The notes: generated from the letters alone by a model not told the origin. A stretch of 64,000 nucleotides of DNA from Silanimonas lenta DSM 16282 (GCF_000429065.1 NZ_AUBD01000011.1:40544-104543), one strand, 5' to 3'. Positions 1 to 14,884 are shown, counted from the stretch's first letter. Program-made: numbers and translations.

Positions 1-1718
1 TCGAAGCGCAGGCACGGCCTTCCGCCGACGCAGCGGCCTTCGCCGCCGCGCTCGCCGCCGTGCCGCAGGCGGAGCCGGGCTGGCAGGGCGTGACCCGCCG
101 CGATGCCGGGGGCATCACGGTGGAGGTGCAGGGCTGCAGCGTGGCGCTGGGCGGAGCGGAACGCATCGAGGTCTTCCCGGCCACGCCGCAGATCGTCGCC
201 AACCACCGCATCGAGGCCGCGCACGATGCCGCGGGCGTGCTGCGCTTCCGCCACCCGGCGAGCGAGTACTACGCCGGCATGCCCCCCAGCGTGGACTGGG
301 TGCTGGTGCGCGAGGACGGCGAGACACGCCGCGCCTTCGCCGTGCGCCTGCGGGGCGAGGATGCGCTGGCAGGCGCGCCCGGCGCAGCGACCAAGGACGG
401 CGATGCCCCGGCAAGTGCGGCGGCACGCCTTCCGGCGGATGCCGCAGGCACCGTCCCGCCCGCACCGCGTCTCGGCCCCGGCATGGCGCTGCTCTTCGCC
501 CTGCTCGGCGGCCTGATCCTCAACCTGATGCCCTGCGTGTTCCCGGTGCTGGCCCTGAAGGCGCTGGCCTTCCAGCACGGCGAGGCCCGCGAGCACCGCC
601 GGCATGCCCTGCTCTACACCGCCGGCGTGCTCGCGAGCTTCCTGCTGCTCGCCGGCCTGCTAATGGCCCTGCGTGCGGCGGGCGAGGCGCTCGGCTGGGG
701 CTTCCAGCTGCAGACGCCGTGGTTCGTGGCCGCCATGGCCCTGCTGATGGCCGCGGTGGGCTTCGCGCTTTCCGGCCTCGCCACGCCCGGGGCCTCGCTG
801 ATGGGGCTGGGCCAATCGCTCACCGAGGGCGGTGGCGGGCGCGCCGCCTTCTTCACCGGCGTGCTGGCGGTGGTGGTGGCCAGCCCCTGCACCGCTCCCT
901 TCATGGGTCCGGCGCTGGGCTTCGCGCTCACCCAGCCCCCCGCGCAGACCCTGCTGGTCTTCACCGCGCTCGGCCTCGGCCTCGCGCTGCCCCTGCTGCT
1001 CGTCGGCCTGGTGCCCGCGCTGGCCTCGCGCCTGCCACGCCCCGGCGCCTGGATGGAGCGGCTGAAGCAGGCGCTGGCCTTCCCGATGTACCTCACCGCG
1101 CTGTGGCTGGCCTGGGTGCTGGGCCGGCAGGTAGGCGTGGACGGCATGGCCCTGCTGCTCGCCGGCATGCTGCTGATGGGCTTCGCCCTGTGGTGGCGCG
1201 GCGCGCAGCCCGGGCGGCTGCGGCGCTTCGCGGTGGCGGCCCTGCTGCTGCTCGCGCTGGCCCCGGTGCTGCTGATCGCCCGGCTGGCGCCCAGCGTGCG
1301 CGGCGCTGGCGACACCGCGTCCGCGGAGTCCAGCCTCTGGCAGCCCTGGTCGCCGGAAGCCGTGGCCGCCCTGCGCGCCGAAGGCCGGCCGGTGCTGGTG
1401 AACTTCACCGCCGCCTGGTGCATCACCTGCCTTGCCAACGAGCGCGTGGCGCTCAGCGGGACGGCCTTCGAGGCGGCCCTGCGCGAGCACGGCATCGCCT
1501 ACCTCAAGGCCGACTGGACCGACTACGACGCCCGCATCACGGCGGCGCTGGCCGAATTCGGGCGTAGCGGCGTGCCGCTGTATGTCGTCTACCCCGCCGG
1601 TGGCGGCGCTCCCGTGCTGCTGCCGCAGGTGCTCACCCCCGGCGCCGTGTCGCAGGCCCTGCGCGAGGCCGCGCGCCACGGCAGTGCCCCGTCCACCCCT
1701 GCTGGAGACTCCACATGA
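1..1718 (+). CDS. Thiol:disulfide interchange protein, ScsB/DsbD type (5' end outside window)
   Basis: Inner-membrane protein that passes electrons from cytoplasmic thioredoxin to periplasmic thiol proteins. The reading frame is open from the first bases, so the true start lies upstream; a GTG at 60 is only the first in-window start-like codon. Seen in order: the end of a periplasmic N-terminal domain, a multi-spanning DsbD membrane domain carrying the paired cysteine motifs MPCVFP (about 529) and SPCTAPF (about 886), then a C-terminal thioredoxin domain with WCITC at 1416-1430. The N-terminal domain looks more like ScsB than classical DsbD, so copper or redox stress is possible but inferred. 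The stop overlaps the ATG of the next gene (ATGA), so the two are translationally coupled. A second DsbD homologue lies at 54726-56954. Confidence 0.88.
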   Translation, partial: EAQARPSADAAAFAAALAAVPQAEPGWQGVTRRDAGGITVEVQGCSVALGGAERIEVFPATPQIVANHRIEAAHDAAGVLRFRHPASEYYAGMPPSVDWVLVREDGETRRAFAVRLRGEDALAGAPGAATKDGDAPASAAARLPADAAGTVPPAPRLGPGMALLFALLGGLILNLMPCVFPVLALKALAFQHGEAREHRRHALLYTAGVLASFLLLAGLLMALRAAGEALGWGFQLQTPWFVAAMALLMAAVGFALSGLATPGASLMGLGQSLTEGGGGRAAFFTGVLAVVVASPCTAPFMGPALGFALTQPPAQTLLVFTALGLGLALPLLLVGLVPALASRLPRPGAWMERLKQALAFPMYLTALWLAWVLGRQVGVDGMALLLAGMLLMGFALWWRGAQPGRLRRFAVAALLLLALAPVLLIARLAPSVRGAGDTASAESSLWQPWSPEAVAALRAEGRPVLVNFTAAWCITCLANERVALSGTAFEAALREHGIAYLKADWTDYDARITAALAEFGRSGVPLYVVYPAGGGAPVLLPQVLTPGAVSQALREAARHGSAPSTPAGDST

Positions 1719-2320
1719 AGACCCTGCTTTCCCTCGCCCTCGGCAGTGCCCTCGCTTTCGCCGCCAATGCCGCCATGGCTGCCGCCACCGTGGGCCAGCC
1801 GGCCCCGGCCTTCACCCTCACCGACAGCAAGGGCCAGCGCCATTCGCTCTCCGACTTCGCCGGCAAGACCGTGGTGCTGGAGTGGTTCAACCACGAGTGC
1901 CCCTTCGTGAAGAAGCACTACGGCGCCGGCAACATGCAGGCGCAGCAGGCCGAGGCCACGGCCAGGGGAACGGTATGGCTGGTGGTGAACTCCTCGGCCC
2001 CGGGCAAGCAGGGCCATGTCAGCGGCGAGGAGGCCGAGCGCATCCTCGGTGAGTGGAAGGCCACGCCCACCGCCTTCCTGCTCGACCACGACGGCACCGT
2101 GGGCCGGGCCTACGGCGCCAAGACCACCCCGCACCTGTTCGTCATCGATGGCGAGGGCGTGCTGCGCTACAACGGCGCCATCGACTCCAACCCCAGCGCC
2201 GACCCCGCCGACATCCCGGGCGCCACGCAGTTCGTGCGCGAGGCTCTCGCCGATCTCGGCGCCGGCCGCCCGGTGGCCCGTGGCACCACCCAGCCCTACG
2301 GCTGCTCGGTGAAGTACTGA
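1715..2320 (+). CDS. Secreted thioredoxin-fold protein (peroxiredoxin-like)
   Basis: 201-residue protein with a clear Sec signal peptide (hydrophobic run ending in AANAAMAA) followed by a redoxin/AhpC-TSA type thioredoxin fold. The active-site segment is NHECPFVKKHY, with one cysteine instead of a CxxC pair, which resembles the peroxiredoxin-like PRX_like1 group. A second cysteine sits near the C-terminus (PYGCSVKY). It is coupled by ATGA overlap to the DsbD/ScsB-type reductase, so it is probably a periplasmic client of that electron donor. The exact substrate (peroxide, copper-linked or other) cannot be told from sequence. Confidence 0.85.
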   Translation: MKTLLSLALGSALAFAANAAMAAATVGQPAPAFTLTDSKGQRHSLSDFAGKTVVLEWFNHECPFVKKHYGAGNMQAQQAEATARGTVWLVVNSSAPGKQGHVSGEEAERILGEWKATPTAFLLDHDGTVGRAYGAKTTPHLFVIDGEGVLRYNGAIDSNPSADPADIPGATQFVREALADLGAGRPVARGTTQPYGCSVKY

Positions 2321-2324
2321 GCGA

Positions 2325-2417
2325 TCAGCGCGCGCGCCGGCGCTTCGCCTCGTAGAGGGCGTCGTCGGCGCGCTTCAGCCACTGGTCGGCCGTGGCATCG
2401 CTGGCTTCGGGCAGGAC
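2325..2417 (-). pseudogene. 3' remnant of a GGDEF (diguanylate cyclase) gene
   Basis: Directly after the MFS transporter stop codon, in the same frame, 30 codons remain open to a TGA at 2325-2327. They read VLPEASDATADQWLKRADD followed by ALYEAKRRRAR. The piece ADDALYEAKRRR closely matches the usual C-terminal helix of GGDEF domains (A-D-x-A-L-Y-x-A-K). Nothing upstream of it is GGDEF-like: the preceding sequence is the MFS gene. This looks like the tail of a deleted diguanylate cyclase gene left when a rearrangement joined the MFS gene to it. Family recognition rests on about 15 residues, so confidence is moderate. Confidence 0.6.
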
Positions 2418-3908
2418 CTAGTCCAGGCGGATGTTGAGCGCCAGCACGCCCGCCACCAGCATCGACAGCCCGCCCATCAGCAGGGCGTACACCGGCTGGC
2501 CATCGAAGAAGGTGGCGAGCAGGAAGCCGAGGATGCTCGCCGCCACCAGCTGCGGGATGACGATGAAGAAATTGAAGATGCCCATGTACACGCCCATCTT
2601 CTCGGCCGGCAGGGAGTCGGCCAAAAGGGCGTAGGGCAGCGAGAGGATCGAGGCCCAGGCGAAGCCCACGCCCACCATGCTGAGCAGCAGCCACTGCGGG
2701 TCCTCGATCAGGAAGAAGGAGACGAGGCCGAGTCCGCCCAGCGACAGGTTGATGAGGTGCGAGAGCCGCGCGCCGTAGCGCTTCACCATCAGCGGGATGA
2801 GCAGGGCGGCCAGCACTGCGAAGCCGTTGTAGGCGGCGAACAGCACGCCCACCCAGTCGGCGCCGGCGTTGTAGGCCGCGGACTGGGTATCGGTGGCACC
2901 GAACTGCACCGAGGTGACCGCGCCGGTGGTGTAAATCCACATGGCGAACAGCGCGAACCAGGAGAAGAACTGCACCACCGCGAGCTGGCGCATCCGGCCG
3001 GGCATGGTGTAGAGGTCGCGCAGGATGGCGCCGAACATGCCCGGCGCGCGGCCGCCGCCGAGCAGCAGCAGGGCAAGGCCGTATACCGCGATGCCGGTGG
3101 CCAGCAGGTAGAGGTCGCGGGCCAGCCCGAAGTGCCAGATGCCGCCGATGGCCGCAAGGCCGATGGCCAGCAGCAGCCGGCCCTGGTTGCGTGCCCGGCC
3201 GCCGTCGATGGCCTTCTCCTCCCGGGGGCGCGCGGCATCGAAGGCCTTGAGCTGCTCGGGCGGGTACTCGCGGGTGCTGAACACCGTCCAGCCCACCGCG
3301 AGGAGGAAGACCGCCGCGCCGGCGTAGAAGGCGTATTTCACGTTGTCCGGCACCACGCCCTCCGGCGCGGTATTGCCCACGCCGAGCGCGGCCAGCATCC
3401 AGGGCAGGGCGCTCGCCACCACCGCCCCCAGACCGATGAAGAAGCTCTGCATGGCATAGCCCGTGGGGCGCTGGCGCGGCGGCAGCTGGTCGCCGACGAA
3501 GGCGCGGAAGGGCTCCATCGAGATGTTGATCGAGGCGTCCAGCACCCAGAGCAGGCCGGCGGCGACCCACAGCGCCGGCGAATTGGGCATGGCCACCAGG
3601 GCGAGGCTGGCGAGGATGGCGCCGATCAGGAAGAAGGGCCGGCGGCGGCCCCAGGTGGGGTGCCAGGTGCGGTCGGACAGGTAACCGACGATCGGTTGCA
3701 CGATCAGGCCGGTGAGCGGGGCGGCGATCCACAGCATCGGGATCTGCTCCATCTCGGCGCCGAGGGTCTGGAAGATGCGGCTGACGTTGGCGTTCTGCAG
3801 GGCGAAGCCGAACTGGATGCCGAGGAAGCCAAAGCACATGTTCCAGATCTGCCAGAACGACAGTTCCGGGCGGTCTGACGCCGCCTTTACGGTCCCCCCC
3901 TGTGTCAT
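2418..3908 (-). CDS. MFS sugar transporter (SLC45/maltoside-type)
   Basis: 496-residue major facilitator with about 12 hydrophobic segments. The loop after the second or third helix carries the MFS signature (GYLSDRTWHPTWGRRRPFF), in the form seen in SLC45-like sucrose/maltose transporters of Xanthomonas and Caulobacter. It would import a disaccharide or maltodextrin across the inner membrane. The ATG at 3908 is preceded by AAGGGGG at good spacing. A predicted promoter has -35 TTGGCG at 3959-3964 and -10 TAGGGT at 3938-3943. The palindrome at 3971-3984 lies just upstream, linking it to the neighbouring glucan genes. Substrate is inferred from context. The stop is followed in frame by a GGDEF remnant. 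Confidence 0.85.
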   Translation of the reverse strand: MTQGGTVKAASDRPELSFWQIWNMCFGFLGIQFGFALQNANVSRIFQTLGAEMEQIPMLWIAAPLTGLIVQPIVGYLSDRTWHPTWGRRRPFFLIGAILASLALVAMPNSPALWVAAGLLWVLDASINISMEPFRAFVGDQLPPRQRPTGYAMQSFFIGLGAVVASALPWMLAALGVGNTAPEGVVPDNVKYAFYAGAAVFLLAVGWTVFSTREYPPEQLKAFDAARPREEKAIDGGRARNQGRLLLAIGLAAIGGIWHFGLARDLYLLATGIAVYGLALLLLGGGRAPGMFGAILRDLYTMPGRMRQLAVVQFFSWFALFAMWIYTTGAVTSVQFGATDTQSAAYNAGADWVGVLFAAYNGFAVLAALLIPLMVKRYGARLSHLINLSLGGLGLVSFFLIEDPQWLLLSMVGVGFAWASILSLPYALLADSLPAEKMGVYMGIFNFFIVIPQLVAASILGFLLATFFDGQPVYALLMGGLSMLVAGVLALNIRLD

Positions 3909-3970
3909 GCCGCCCCCTTAACTTTCTGATGGTCGCAACCCTACACCGGCCGGAAGCCCGCCAAGTGGCC

Positions 3971-3984
3971 TGCATTCGTATTCA
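3971..3984. promoter_or_regulatory. Candidate LacI-type operator, site 1
   Basis: TGCATTCGTATTCA, a near-palindrome with central CG. It is one of four related copies (9657, 12087, 14912). It sits upstream of the predicted MFS promoter, about 46 bp from the estimated transcription start, and about 165 bp upstream of the divergent receptor gene. A central CG step is typical of LacI-family operators. The cognate regulator is not in the window. Confidence 0.6.
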
Positions 3985-4147
3985 TCCGCGCGGTTGAGCG
4001 CTCCTGAGCGGGGAGCGAAGTGATTGCAGTCGTGGCGCGAAAGGGGTAAGCCTTGTCTGTCGCCGGGCATCGGGTGGCCCCCGGCGAGGGGAGGCCGGCC
4101 TCGCGCCGGCACCAAGGCCGCCGGAAACCAGACAGGGGACATCACCA

Positions 4148-6751
<2,604 letters not shown>

Positions 6752-6763
6752 TTCTGATGAAAA

Positions 6764-6792
6764 GCCCCCGGCGGCGAATGCCGGCCGGGGGC
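6764..6792 (-). terminator. Intrinsic terminator between convergent receptor genes
   Basis: Perfect 9-bp arms GCCCCCGGC (6764-6772) and GCCGGGGGC (6784-6792). On the minus strand the hairpin is followed by a short T run (TTTT), so it should terminate the minus-strand receptor. The stem alone may also act on the plus-strand receptor that ends at 6751. Confidence 0.7.
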
Positions 6793-6807
6793 CAGGGGCA
6801 AAGCGCT

Positions 6808-9531
6808 TCAGAAGCGGTAGTTCACGCCAAGCAGGTAGTACTTGCCGTACTCGTAGAACTTGAGCGGCCGATCCTCGCGGCCGCTGTCGAGCTCGCGCGA
6901 GGCCTCGTCGGTGAGGTTACCGGCCTGCAGCAGGATGGCCAGATCCTTGAGCGGGCCCGACCGGAAGGTGTAGCCGAGCTGAGCATCGACCACTTCCTCA
7001 CCGGCGAAGTTGCGGAAGTTGAGGTCGCCGCCGAAGCCCTGGAAGGTGGAACGGAAGGCCGAGCGGGTACGGCGGCTCACACGCACCTGGAAGCCGTGGT
7101 CCTCGTAATACAGCGAGGCGTTCGAGGTGTACTTCGAGAAGCCCGGCAGGGGCTGGGTGCTGCCCGGACCATCCGGCTCCACGCTGGTGGTGGTATCGGT
7201 GTAGCTACCCTGGAAGCCGAAGCCCTTGAGCGGCTCCCAGAGCAGATCGAAGGGTAGCGAGACGGAGAACTCCCAGCCCTTGAGCAGGCCGCCTTCGCCG
7301 TTCACGGGCGCGCTGTACTCGCCGATCCGGCTGGCGGGGATGGCCGAGGGCGGGGTGCCCGGCGGGATCGGCAGGCCGCTGTAGTCGAAGGCGATGGTCT
7401 GGCCGTAGATGTAGGTCTTCAGGTCCTTGAAGAAGTAGGCCACCGAGACATAGCCGCGGGTGCCGTCGAAGTACTTCTCGTAGGAGAGGTCGTAGGCATT
7501 GGCTTCCCAGGGCCGCAGCTTCGGATTGCCGCCGCCACCGCTGAAGCAGGGCAGGGCCGCGCAGCCCGGCGAGGTGTTGCCGCTGGTGCGGATGCCGAAA
7601 TCGCGGCTGGCGCGCATGTCGTCCATGCGCGGGCGGGCCACCTGGCGGGCCGCGGCGAAACGCAGCACCTGGTCGGCCGGCAGGCCCCAGCGCAGGTTCA
7701 GGCTCGGCAGCACGTCGGTGTAGCGGTCGCCGTCGCGGATCGGCACGCCGAGCGGCGCGCCGGCATAGGTGGCGAAGCCGGTGCCCTCCTGCGAGACGTG
7801 CTGCACCTGCACGCCGACGTTGCCGAGCAGGCTGTTGCCGAGGAACTCGGTATCCAGGTTGGCCTGCACGTAGGCGCTGGTCACTTCCTCGGACACCGTC
7901 CAGTTCTTGTTGGTGATGTCCTTGTCGTCCTTCACCAGCAGGCGATAGACGCCGCTGTTGAGCAGGTTCAGGGTGTCGAAGGCGACGATGTTGGTGCCGC
8001 CGAAGACGGTGGTGCTGCCGATCACGAAATTGGCCGGAATGGGCAGTTGCACGTTGTTCGAGGCCTCGCAGCCGCTGGTGAGGCAGAGGGTGTTCTCGAG
8101 CGAGCCGCGGCTCTTGTCGCGGTCGTTGTAGTTGAGACCGAAGCGCAGGCTGCTGATGGCGCCTTCGTCGAAGCGGCGCTCGAGATCGAAGCGCGCGGCC
8201 ACCAGCGAGTCCTTGATCTCGAAGTCCTTGAGGTAGCCGGCCTGGGCGCGGTCGCCGCCCCAGCCACCCGGGTCGGCCAGGCGCAGCAGCGAAGGATCGC
8301 TGTAGTCGAGGCCGAAATCGAGGTCGAAGTAACCCTCCGGGTTGTAGATGGCGCGCAGGGTATCGCCCACGCCATTCGGCAGCACGGCGTAGGTCTCGAG
8401 GATGCGCTGGTCGCGCTTGCCCTGGGAGCCATTGATGTCGGCGGTGAAGGTCCAGTAGTCGCCGAACTTGATCTCGTGGTTCCAGCCGATCGACATCAGC
8501 CGGTCGTCGAAGGCCTCGACGTCGTTGCGGATGATCGGGCGGACATTGGTCCAGGTCACGTCGATGCCGGTGCCCTGGCTGTTGTTGGTGCGGCTCGCCA
8601 CCGAGGCGCCGCCCCAGGTGGTGCCGAACTCGAGGCCGCGCTTGTCCTCCTGCCGGTCGTAGCGCGAGTAGAAGAAGTCGAAGGAGGTGCGGTAATCGTC
8701 GCTCGGGCGGAACTCGAGCGTCGCCATCAGGCCGTCACGCTCGTTCTCGCTCTCGTAGTCGTAGATCTTGCCGCCGCCGATGGCGCCATTGTCATAGCCC
8801 CAGGCCTCGAACTCCCGGCCCTGGCCCGGGTTGTTGAGGCGGGCATAGCCCAGGGCGAGGCCCATGGTCCTGGCGTCGTTCTGGTCGATGTAGGAGAAGC
8901 TGGTGCGGTAGCCGCTCTCCTTCTCCTCGTTGAGACGGTTCTGCTCGTAGCGCGCGGTGAGCGCCATCACCCGGTCATCGAAATCGAGCGGGCGCACGGT
9001 GCGCAGGTCGATGGTGGCGGAGAGGCCCTGCCCCACCAGCCGCGCCTCCGGGGTCTTGTAGACCAGCACCGAGCTCAGCAGCTCGGAGGGGTAGGCGTCG
9101 AACTCGACGCCGCGGGCCTGCGCCAGGCTGACCTGCTCGCGGCCATTGAGGGTGGCGGTGGCAAAGTCGCCAGACAGACCTCGGACGTTGATCTCCTGCG
9201 CCCGGCCGGTGCGCTGGTTGCGCACCGCGGTGAGGCCCGGGAGGCGGGCGATCGAATCGGCGATCGACTGGTCGGGCAGCTGGCCGATGCCCTCGGCCGA
9301 GATCGACTCGACGATCGAGGTGGCGTTCTGCTTGTTCTCGATCGCATCCTCGATGCCGCGGCGGATGCTGGCGGTGACGATCACCGCATCGAGCTTCTTG
9401 GCCTCGGCGGCCTTGGCCTCCTCTTCCTCCTCGGCCTTCGCGGCCTGAGCCTGGGCCTGCGCCTGCGATGCCATGGCCACGAGGGCCGAGGCGAGCGCCA
9501 CGCTCAGCATGTCGCGCTTGAGATTCAACAT
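6808..9531 (-). CDS. TonB-dependent receptor (Xanthomonas/Caulobacter type)
   Basis: 907 residues. The signal peptide (SALVAMASQAQAQAQA) is followed by a charged Glu/Ala/Lys spacer, a TonB-box-like VIVTASIRRG, a plug domain with INVRGLSGDFATATLNGRE, and a long barrel ending YYLLGVNYRF. This plug pattern is typical of the large Xanthomonas/Caulobacter receptor family, many members of which serve carbohydrate uptake. It lies downstream of a tryptophan halogenase and a DUF6445 gene on the same strand, a frequent trio in these bacteria. Palindrome site 2 (9657-9670) is about 47 bp upstream of the estimated start of transcription. The likely substrate is a glucan oligosaccharide, inferred from context. 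Confidence 0.92.
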   Translation of the reverse strand: MLNLKRDMLSVALASALVAMASQAQAQAQAAKAEEEEEAKAAEAKKLDAVIVTASIRRGIEDAIENKQNATSIVESISAEGIGQLPDQSIADSIARLPGLTAVRNQRTGRAQEINVRGLSGDFATATLNGREQVSLAQARGVEFDAYPSELLSSVLVYKTPEARLVGQGLSATIDLRTVRPLDFDDRVMALTARYEQNRLNEEKESGYRTSFSYIDQNDARTMGLALGYARLNNPGQGREFEAWGYDNGAIGGGKIYDYESENERDGLMATLEFRPSDDYRTSFDFFYSRYDRQEDKRGLEFGTTWGGASVASRTNNSQGTGIDVTWTNVRPIIRNDVEAFDDRLMSIGWNHEIKFGDYWTFTADINGSQGKRDQRILETYAVLPNGVGDTLRAIYNPEGYFDLDFGLDYSDPSLLRLADPGGWGGDRAQAGYLKDFEIKDSLVAARFDLERRFDEGAISSLRFGLNYNDRDKSRGSLENTLCLTSGCEASNNVQLPIPANFVIGSTTVFGGTNIVAFDTLNLLNSGVYRLLVKDDKDITNKNWTVSEEVTSAYVQANLDTEFLGNSLLGNVGVQVQHVSQEGTGFATYAGAPLGVPIRDGDRYTDVLPSLNLRWGLPADQVLRFAAARQVARPRMDDMRASRDFGIRTSGNTSPGCAALPCFSGGGGNPKLRPWEANAYDLSYEKYFDGTRGYVSVAYFFKDLKTYIYGQTIAFDYSGLPIPPGTPPSAIPASRIGEYSAPVNGEGGLLKGWEFSVSLPFDLLWEPLKGFGFQGSYTDTTTSVEPDGPGSTQPLPGFSKYTSNASLYYEDHGFQVRVSRRTRSAFRSTFQGFGGDLNFRNFAGEEVVDAQLGYTFRSGPLKDLAILLQAGNLTDEASRELDSGREDRPLKFYEYGKYYLLGVNYRF

Positions 9532-9656
9532 TCCCCTCTCCTGGAACTTCCGGCTGGATCTGGACGCCTCGCGGCGCGGTCGATCGTGGCTGTGCGCACG
9601 GAGCGCCCGTCACGGTAGGTTCATGTTAGTGCTGCAGCTCGAAACGCCCGCTTGGC

Positions 9657-9670
9657 TGCATACGTATTCA
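9657..9670. promoter_or_regulatory. Candidate LacI-type operator, site 2
   Basis: TGCATACGTATTCA, the best match to the four-copy consensus. It lies in the 164-bp gap upstream of the minus-strand TonB receptor. A possible -10 (TAACAT) is at 9623-9628 with no convincing -35, which would fit an activator-dependent promoter. Confidence 0.65.
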
Positions 9671-9695
9671 TGGGCCGTTTCCGTTGCAACCAGCC

Positions 9696-10448
9696 TCAGG
9701 CGCCCGCCCGCCGCCGGCCGACGAAGAAGCCGTTGAGGGTGAGCCGGCCGCTGGCCGGGTCCTCGCCGAGCCGCTCCGGATGCCGGATCTCGCCGCTGTG
9801 GAACACCGTGCCCGGGTAGAGCAGCAGGCGGTTGAAGCGCGCCGGCACGCTGGCCACTTTCTCGAACCAGGCATTCGAGTCCAGCGGATAGGCCCGCGGC
9901 AGGCCGTGGCGGGCATGGAAGACCCCGGGATCCTCGCGCGCCGCTTCACCGAGCAAGGCGAACACTGCCTCGGGCGATCGGGCCGGACGGTAGAAGGCGG
10001 TACCGCCCAGGGACTCGTCATGGAACAGATAGAGCACCGAGGCGATCGCGCACTCCCCGGGACCGAGATCGAGGCGGTCGATGTGCGGCAGGCACTGCCA
10101 TGGCTGCAATGCTTCCGGCGGCTTGGCCACCATCGAGAGCCGGGCCTGCCGATGGCGCAGGCGGCGGACTCCGAAGGCATGGCGGAAGCGTTCATGGAAC
10201 CAGGCGCCCAGTTCCGCCGCCACCGCCTCGGGTAGCGCCAGTTCGGGTCCTGGGAAGGCATTGCCCGGGCGGGGGGCGAAGGCGGCGCGGGCGGCAATGG
10301 CGAAATCGCGCCATTCGCCAGGGTTGGCGAGCGCGCCGTCCACCACGTGGCAGAGCGGGCGCCCCGCCACCGCCAGCACCCGCACCTCGGCCCGCGGATC
10401 GAAGCGCAGGGCCGGCCAGGGGGGCAGGCCGGGCGCGGAAGGACTCAC
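9696..10448 (-). CDS. DUF6445 family protein
   Basis: 250 residues, read from GTG at 10448, which overlaps the halogenase stop (GTGA). A longer upstream reading exists in this frame but lies inside the halogenase gene. The protein resembles DUF6445 members, which look like 2-oxoglutarate/Fe(II) dioxygenase relatives. Visible features are [27 protein letters not shown] and a C-terminal [17 protein letters not shown]; the spaced histidines and the arginine could form a metal/2OG site. These genes recur beside tryptophan halogenases and TonB receptors. No function has been assigned to the family as far as I know. Confidence 0.82.
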   Translation of the reverse strand: MSPSAPGLPPWPALRFDPRAEVRVLAVAGRPLCHVVDGALANPGEWRDFAIAARAAFAPRPGNAFPGPELALPEAVAAELGAWFHERFRHAFGVRRLRHRQARLSMVAKPPEALQPWQCLPHIDRLDLGPGECAIASVLYLFHDESLGGTAFYRPARSPEAVFALLGEAAREDPGVFHARHGLPRAYPLDSNAWFEKVASVPARFNRLLLYPGTVFHSGEIRHPERLGEDPASGRLTLNGFFVGRRRAGA

Positions 10449-11959
10449 GCCGCCATCGGCGCGGCGCAATGGCGGGCGATGAAGTCGGCATGCGTGGGCA
10501 TGGCCTGCACGCAGTTGCCGATCACTGCCCGCACCGTCTCGACATGGCGCAGCACCGTGGCCTCGTCGATGGCATCCACCATGGCGTTGTAGCCCTCTGG
10601 CAGCAGGCGCTGACCGATCATCACCTGCACCCAGGAAGGCTCGGCGAACAGTTCCTCGGCCTGGCGGAACACCCGGCCATTGCTGCGGAACAGGTCCATC
10701 TTCCGCCGCAGCGACTCGGGCACCTCCATGGTGCGCACGTAGTTCCAGAACGGCGTATCGCTGCGCTCGGTGGCGTGGTAGTGGAGGATGAGGAAGTCGC
10801 GAATCTTCTCGAACTCGAAGTCCGAGTGAGCGTTGAACTCCTCGATGTCGCGGGCATCGAAACCGGGATGCGGCCAGAAGGCGGTGAGGCGGGCAATGGC
10901 CGACTGGATGAGGTGGATCGAGGTCGATTCCAGCGGCTCCATGAAGCCGCTCGACAGACCGATCGCCACCACATTTTTGTTCCAGAACTTGCGACGCTTG
11001 CCGGTGACGAAACGGAGGATCTTCGGCGTCATCGTCGCCTCGCCCTCCAAACGCGACATCAGCTTCGCCATGGCCTCGTCCTCGCTGATGAACCGGCTGG
11101 AGAACACGTAGCCGTTGCCCACGCGGTGCTGCAGCGGGATACGCCACTGCCAACCGGCCTCCTGGGCGGTGGAGCGGGTGTAGGGCGTGAGCGGGCCGTT
11201 GCTGACGCACTGCACGGCGGCGGCGCGGTCACAGGGCAGCCAGTGGGTCCAGTCCTCGTAGCCGCTCTTCAGGGTCTGCTCGATGAGAAGACCTCGGAAA
11301 CCCGTGCAGTCGATGAACAGCTGCCCTGACACCCGCTCGCCGCTCTCCATCACCACGGCGCTGATGAAGCCATCGTCAGGCCGCTGCTGTACCTCCCTTA
11401 CCTTGCCCTCAATGCGCTTCACGCCGCGCTTTTCGGCGTACTCACGCAGGTAGCGGGCGTACAGCGCCGCATCGAAGTGGTAGGCGTAGGCGATGTCGGC
11501 CAGCGGCGAGTTCGGCCGGTCGGTGAGCGCCGGCATGAACTTGTTGGCGCGCGCGGCGGCGGTATTGATCGAGTAGTCGTCGAGGTGCCCGGCGCGGCCG
11601 AGCCGCCGGGCCTTGAGCCAGTAGTGGTAGAAGGCGGTGGTGCCGAGGTCCTGGCCGATCCGGCCGAAACCGTGGATGTAGCGGTCGCCGATCTGGCCCC
11701 AGTTCACGAACTCGATGCCGAGCTTGAACGAGCCCTTGGTGCGGCGGATGAAATCCGCCTCGTCGAGCTCGAGCGCCTGGTTGTAGAGCTTGATCATCGG
11801 GATGGTGGCCTCGCCCACCCCGACGGTGCCGATCTCCTCGCTCTCCACCAGGGTGATCGCAGCCGAAGGCCCGAGCACCTTGGCAAGGGCCGCGGCCGTC
11901 ATCCAGCCCGCCGTGCCGCCACCGACGATCACCACTTCCCGAACGCGCTGCTCGCTCAT
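10445..11959 (-). CDS. Flavin-dependent tryptophan halogenase family protein
   Basis: 504 residues. The N-terminal FAD-binding GxGxxG ([15 protein letters not shown], residues 12-26) is followed by a lysine at position 79 (GSFKLGIEF) that matches the catalytic lysine of PrnA-type halogenases. The family motif WxWxIP is present as WQWRIP near residue 270. The enzyme would use FADH2, oxygen and halide, but no indole pathway is nearby. Its setting, with DUF6445 (GTGA overlap) and a TonB receptor in a glucan region, is the common Xanthomonadales arrangement whose physiological substrate is unknown. Palindrome site 3 is about 130 bp upstream, shared with the divergent pullulanase gene. Confidence 0.9.
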   Translation of the reverse strand: MSEQRVREVVIVGGGTAGWMTAAALAKVLGPSAAITLVESEEIGTVGVGEATIPMIKLYNQALELDEADFIRRTKGSFKLGIEFVNWGQIGDRYIHGFGRIGQDLGTTAFYHYWLKARRLGRAGHLDDYSINTAAARANKFMPALTDRPNSPLADIAYAYHFDAALYARYLREYAEKRGVKRIEGKVREVQQRPDDGFISAVVMESGERVSGQLFIDCTGFRGLLIEQTLKSGYEDWTHWLPCDRAAAVQCVSNGPLTPYTRSTAQEAGWQWRIPLQHRVGNGYVFSSRFISEDEAMAKLMSRLEGEATMTPKILRFVTGKRRKFWNKNVVAIGLSSGFMEPLESTSIHLIQSAIARLTAFWPHPGFDARDIEEFNAHSDFEFEKIRDFLILHYHATERSDTPFWNYVRTMEVPESLRRKMDLFRSNGRVFRQAEELFAEPSWVQVMIGQRLLPEGYNAMVDAIDEATVLRHVETVRAVIGNCVQAMPTHADFIARHCAAPMAA

Positions 11960-12086
11960 CCGCTATTGCCCCGGCAGGGAGCGGCCCGGCCACGGGCCAC
12001 CCAAGGCCGCCAGCTTTAACCGAAGGCCGCGCCCCCTGTCCACGTGAAGACGCCCGCAAGGACGCGGTTTCGCGCCCCCGGCGCAG

Positions 12087-12100
12087 CGCATACGTATGCA
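12087..12100. promoter_or_regulatory. Candidate LacI-type operator, site 3
   Basis: CGCATACGTATGCA contains the perfect 12-bp palindrome GCATACGTATGC (12088-12099). It lies between the divergent halogenase and pullulanase genes. Its centre is about 43 bp upstream of the predicted leaderless start of the pullulanase gene (-10 TAGGAT at 12125-12130). Confidence 0.65.
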
Positions 12101-12136
12101 AAGCGCCCGGCCAGCGCCCCGGCCTAGGATGCGGCG

Positions 12137-14884
<2,748 letters not shown>

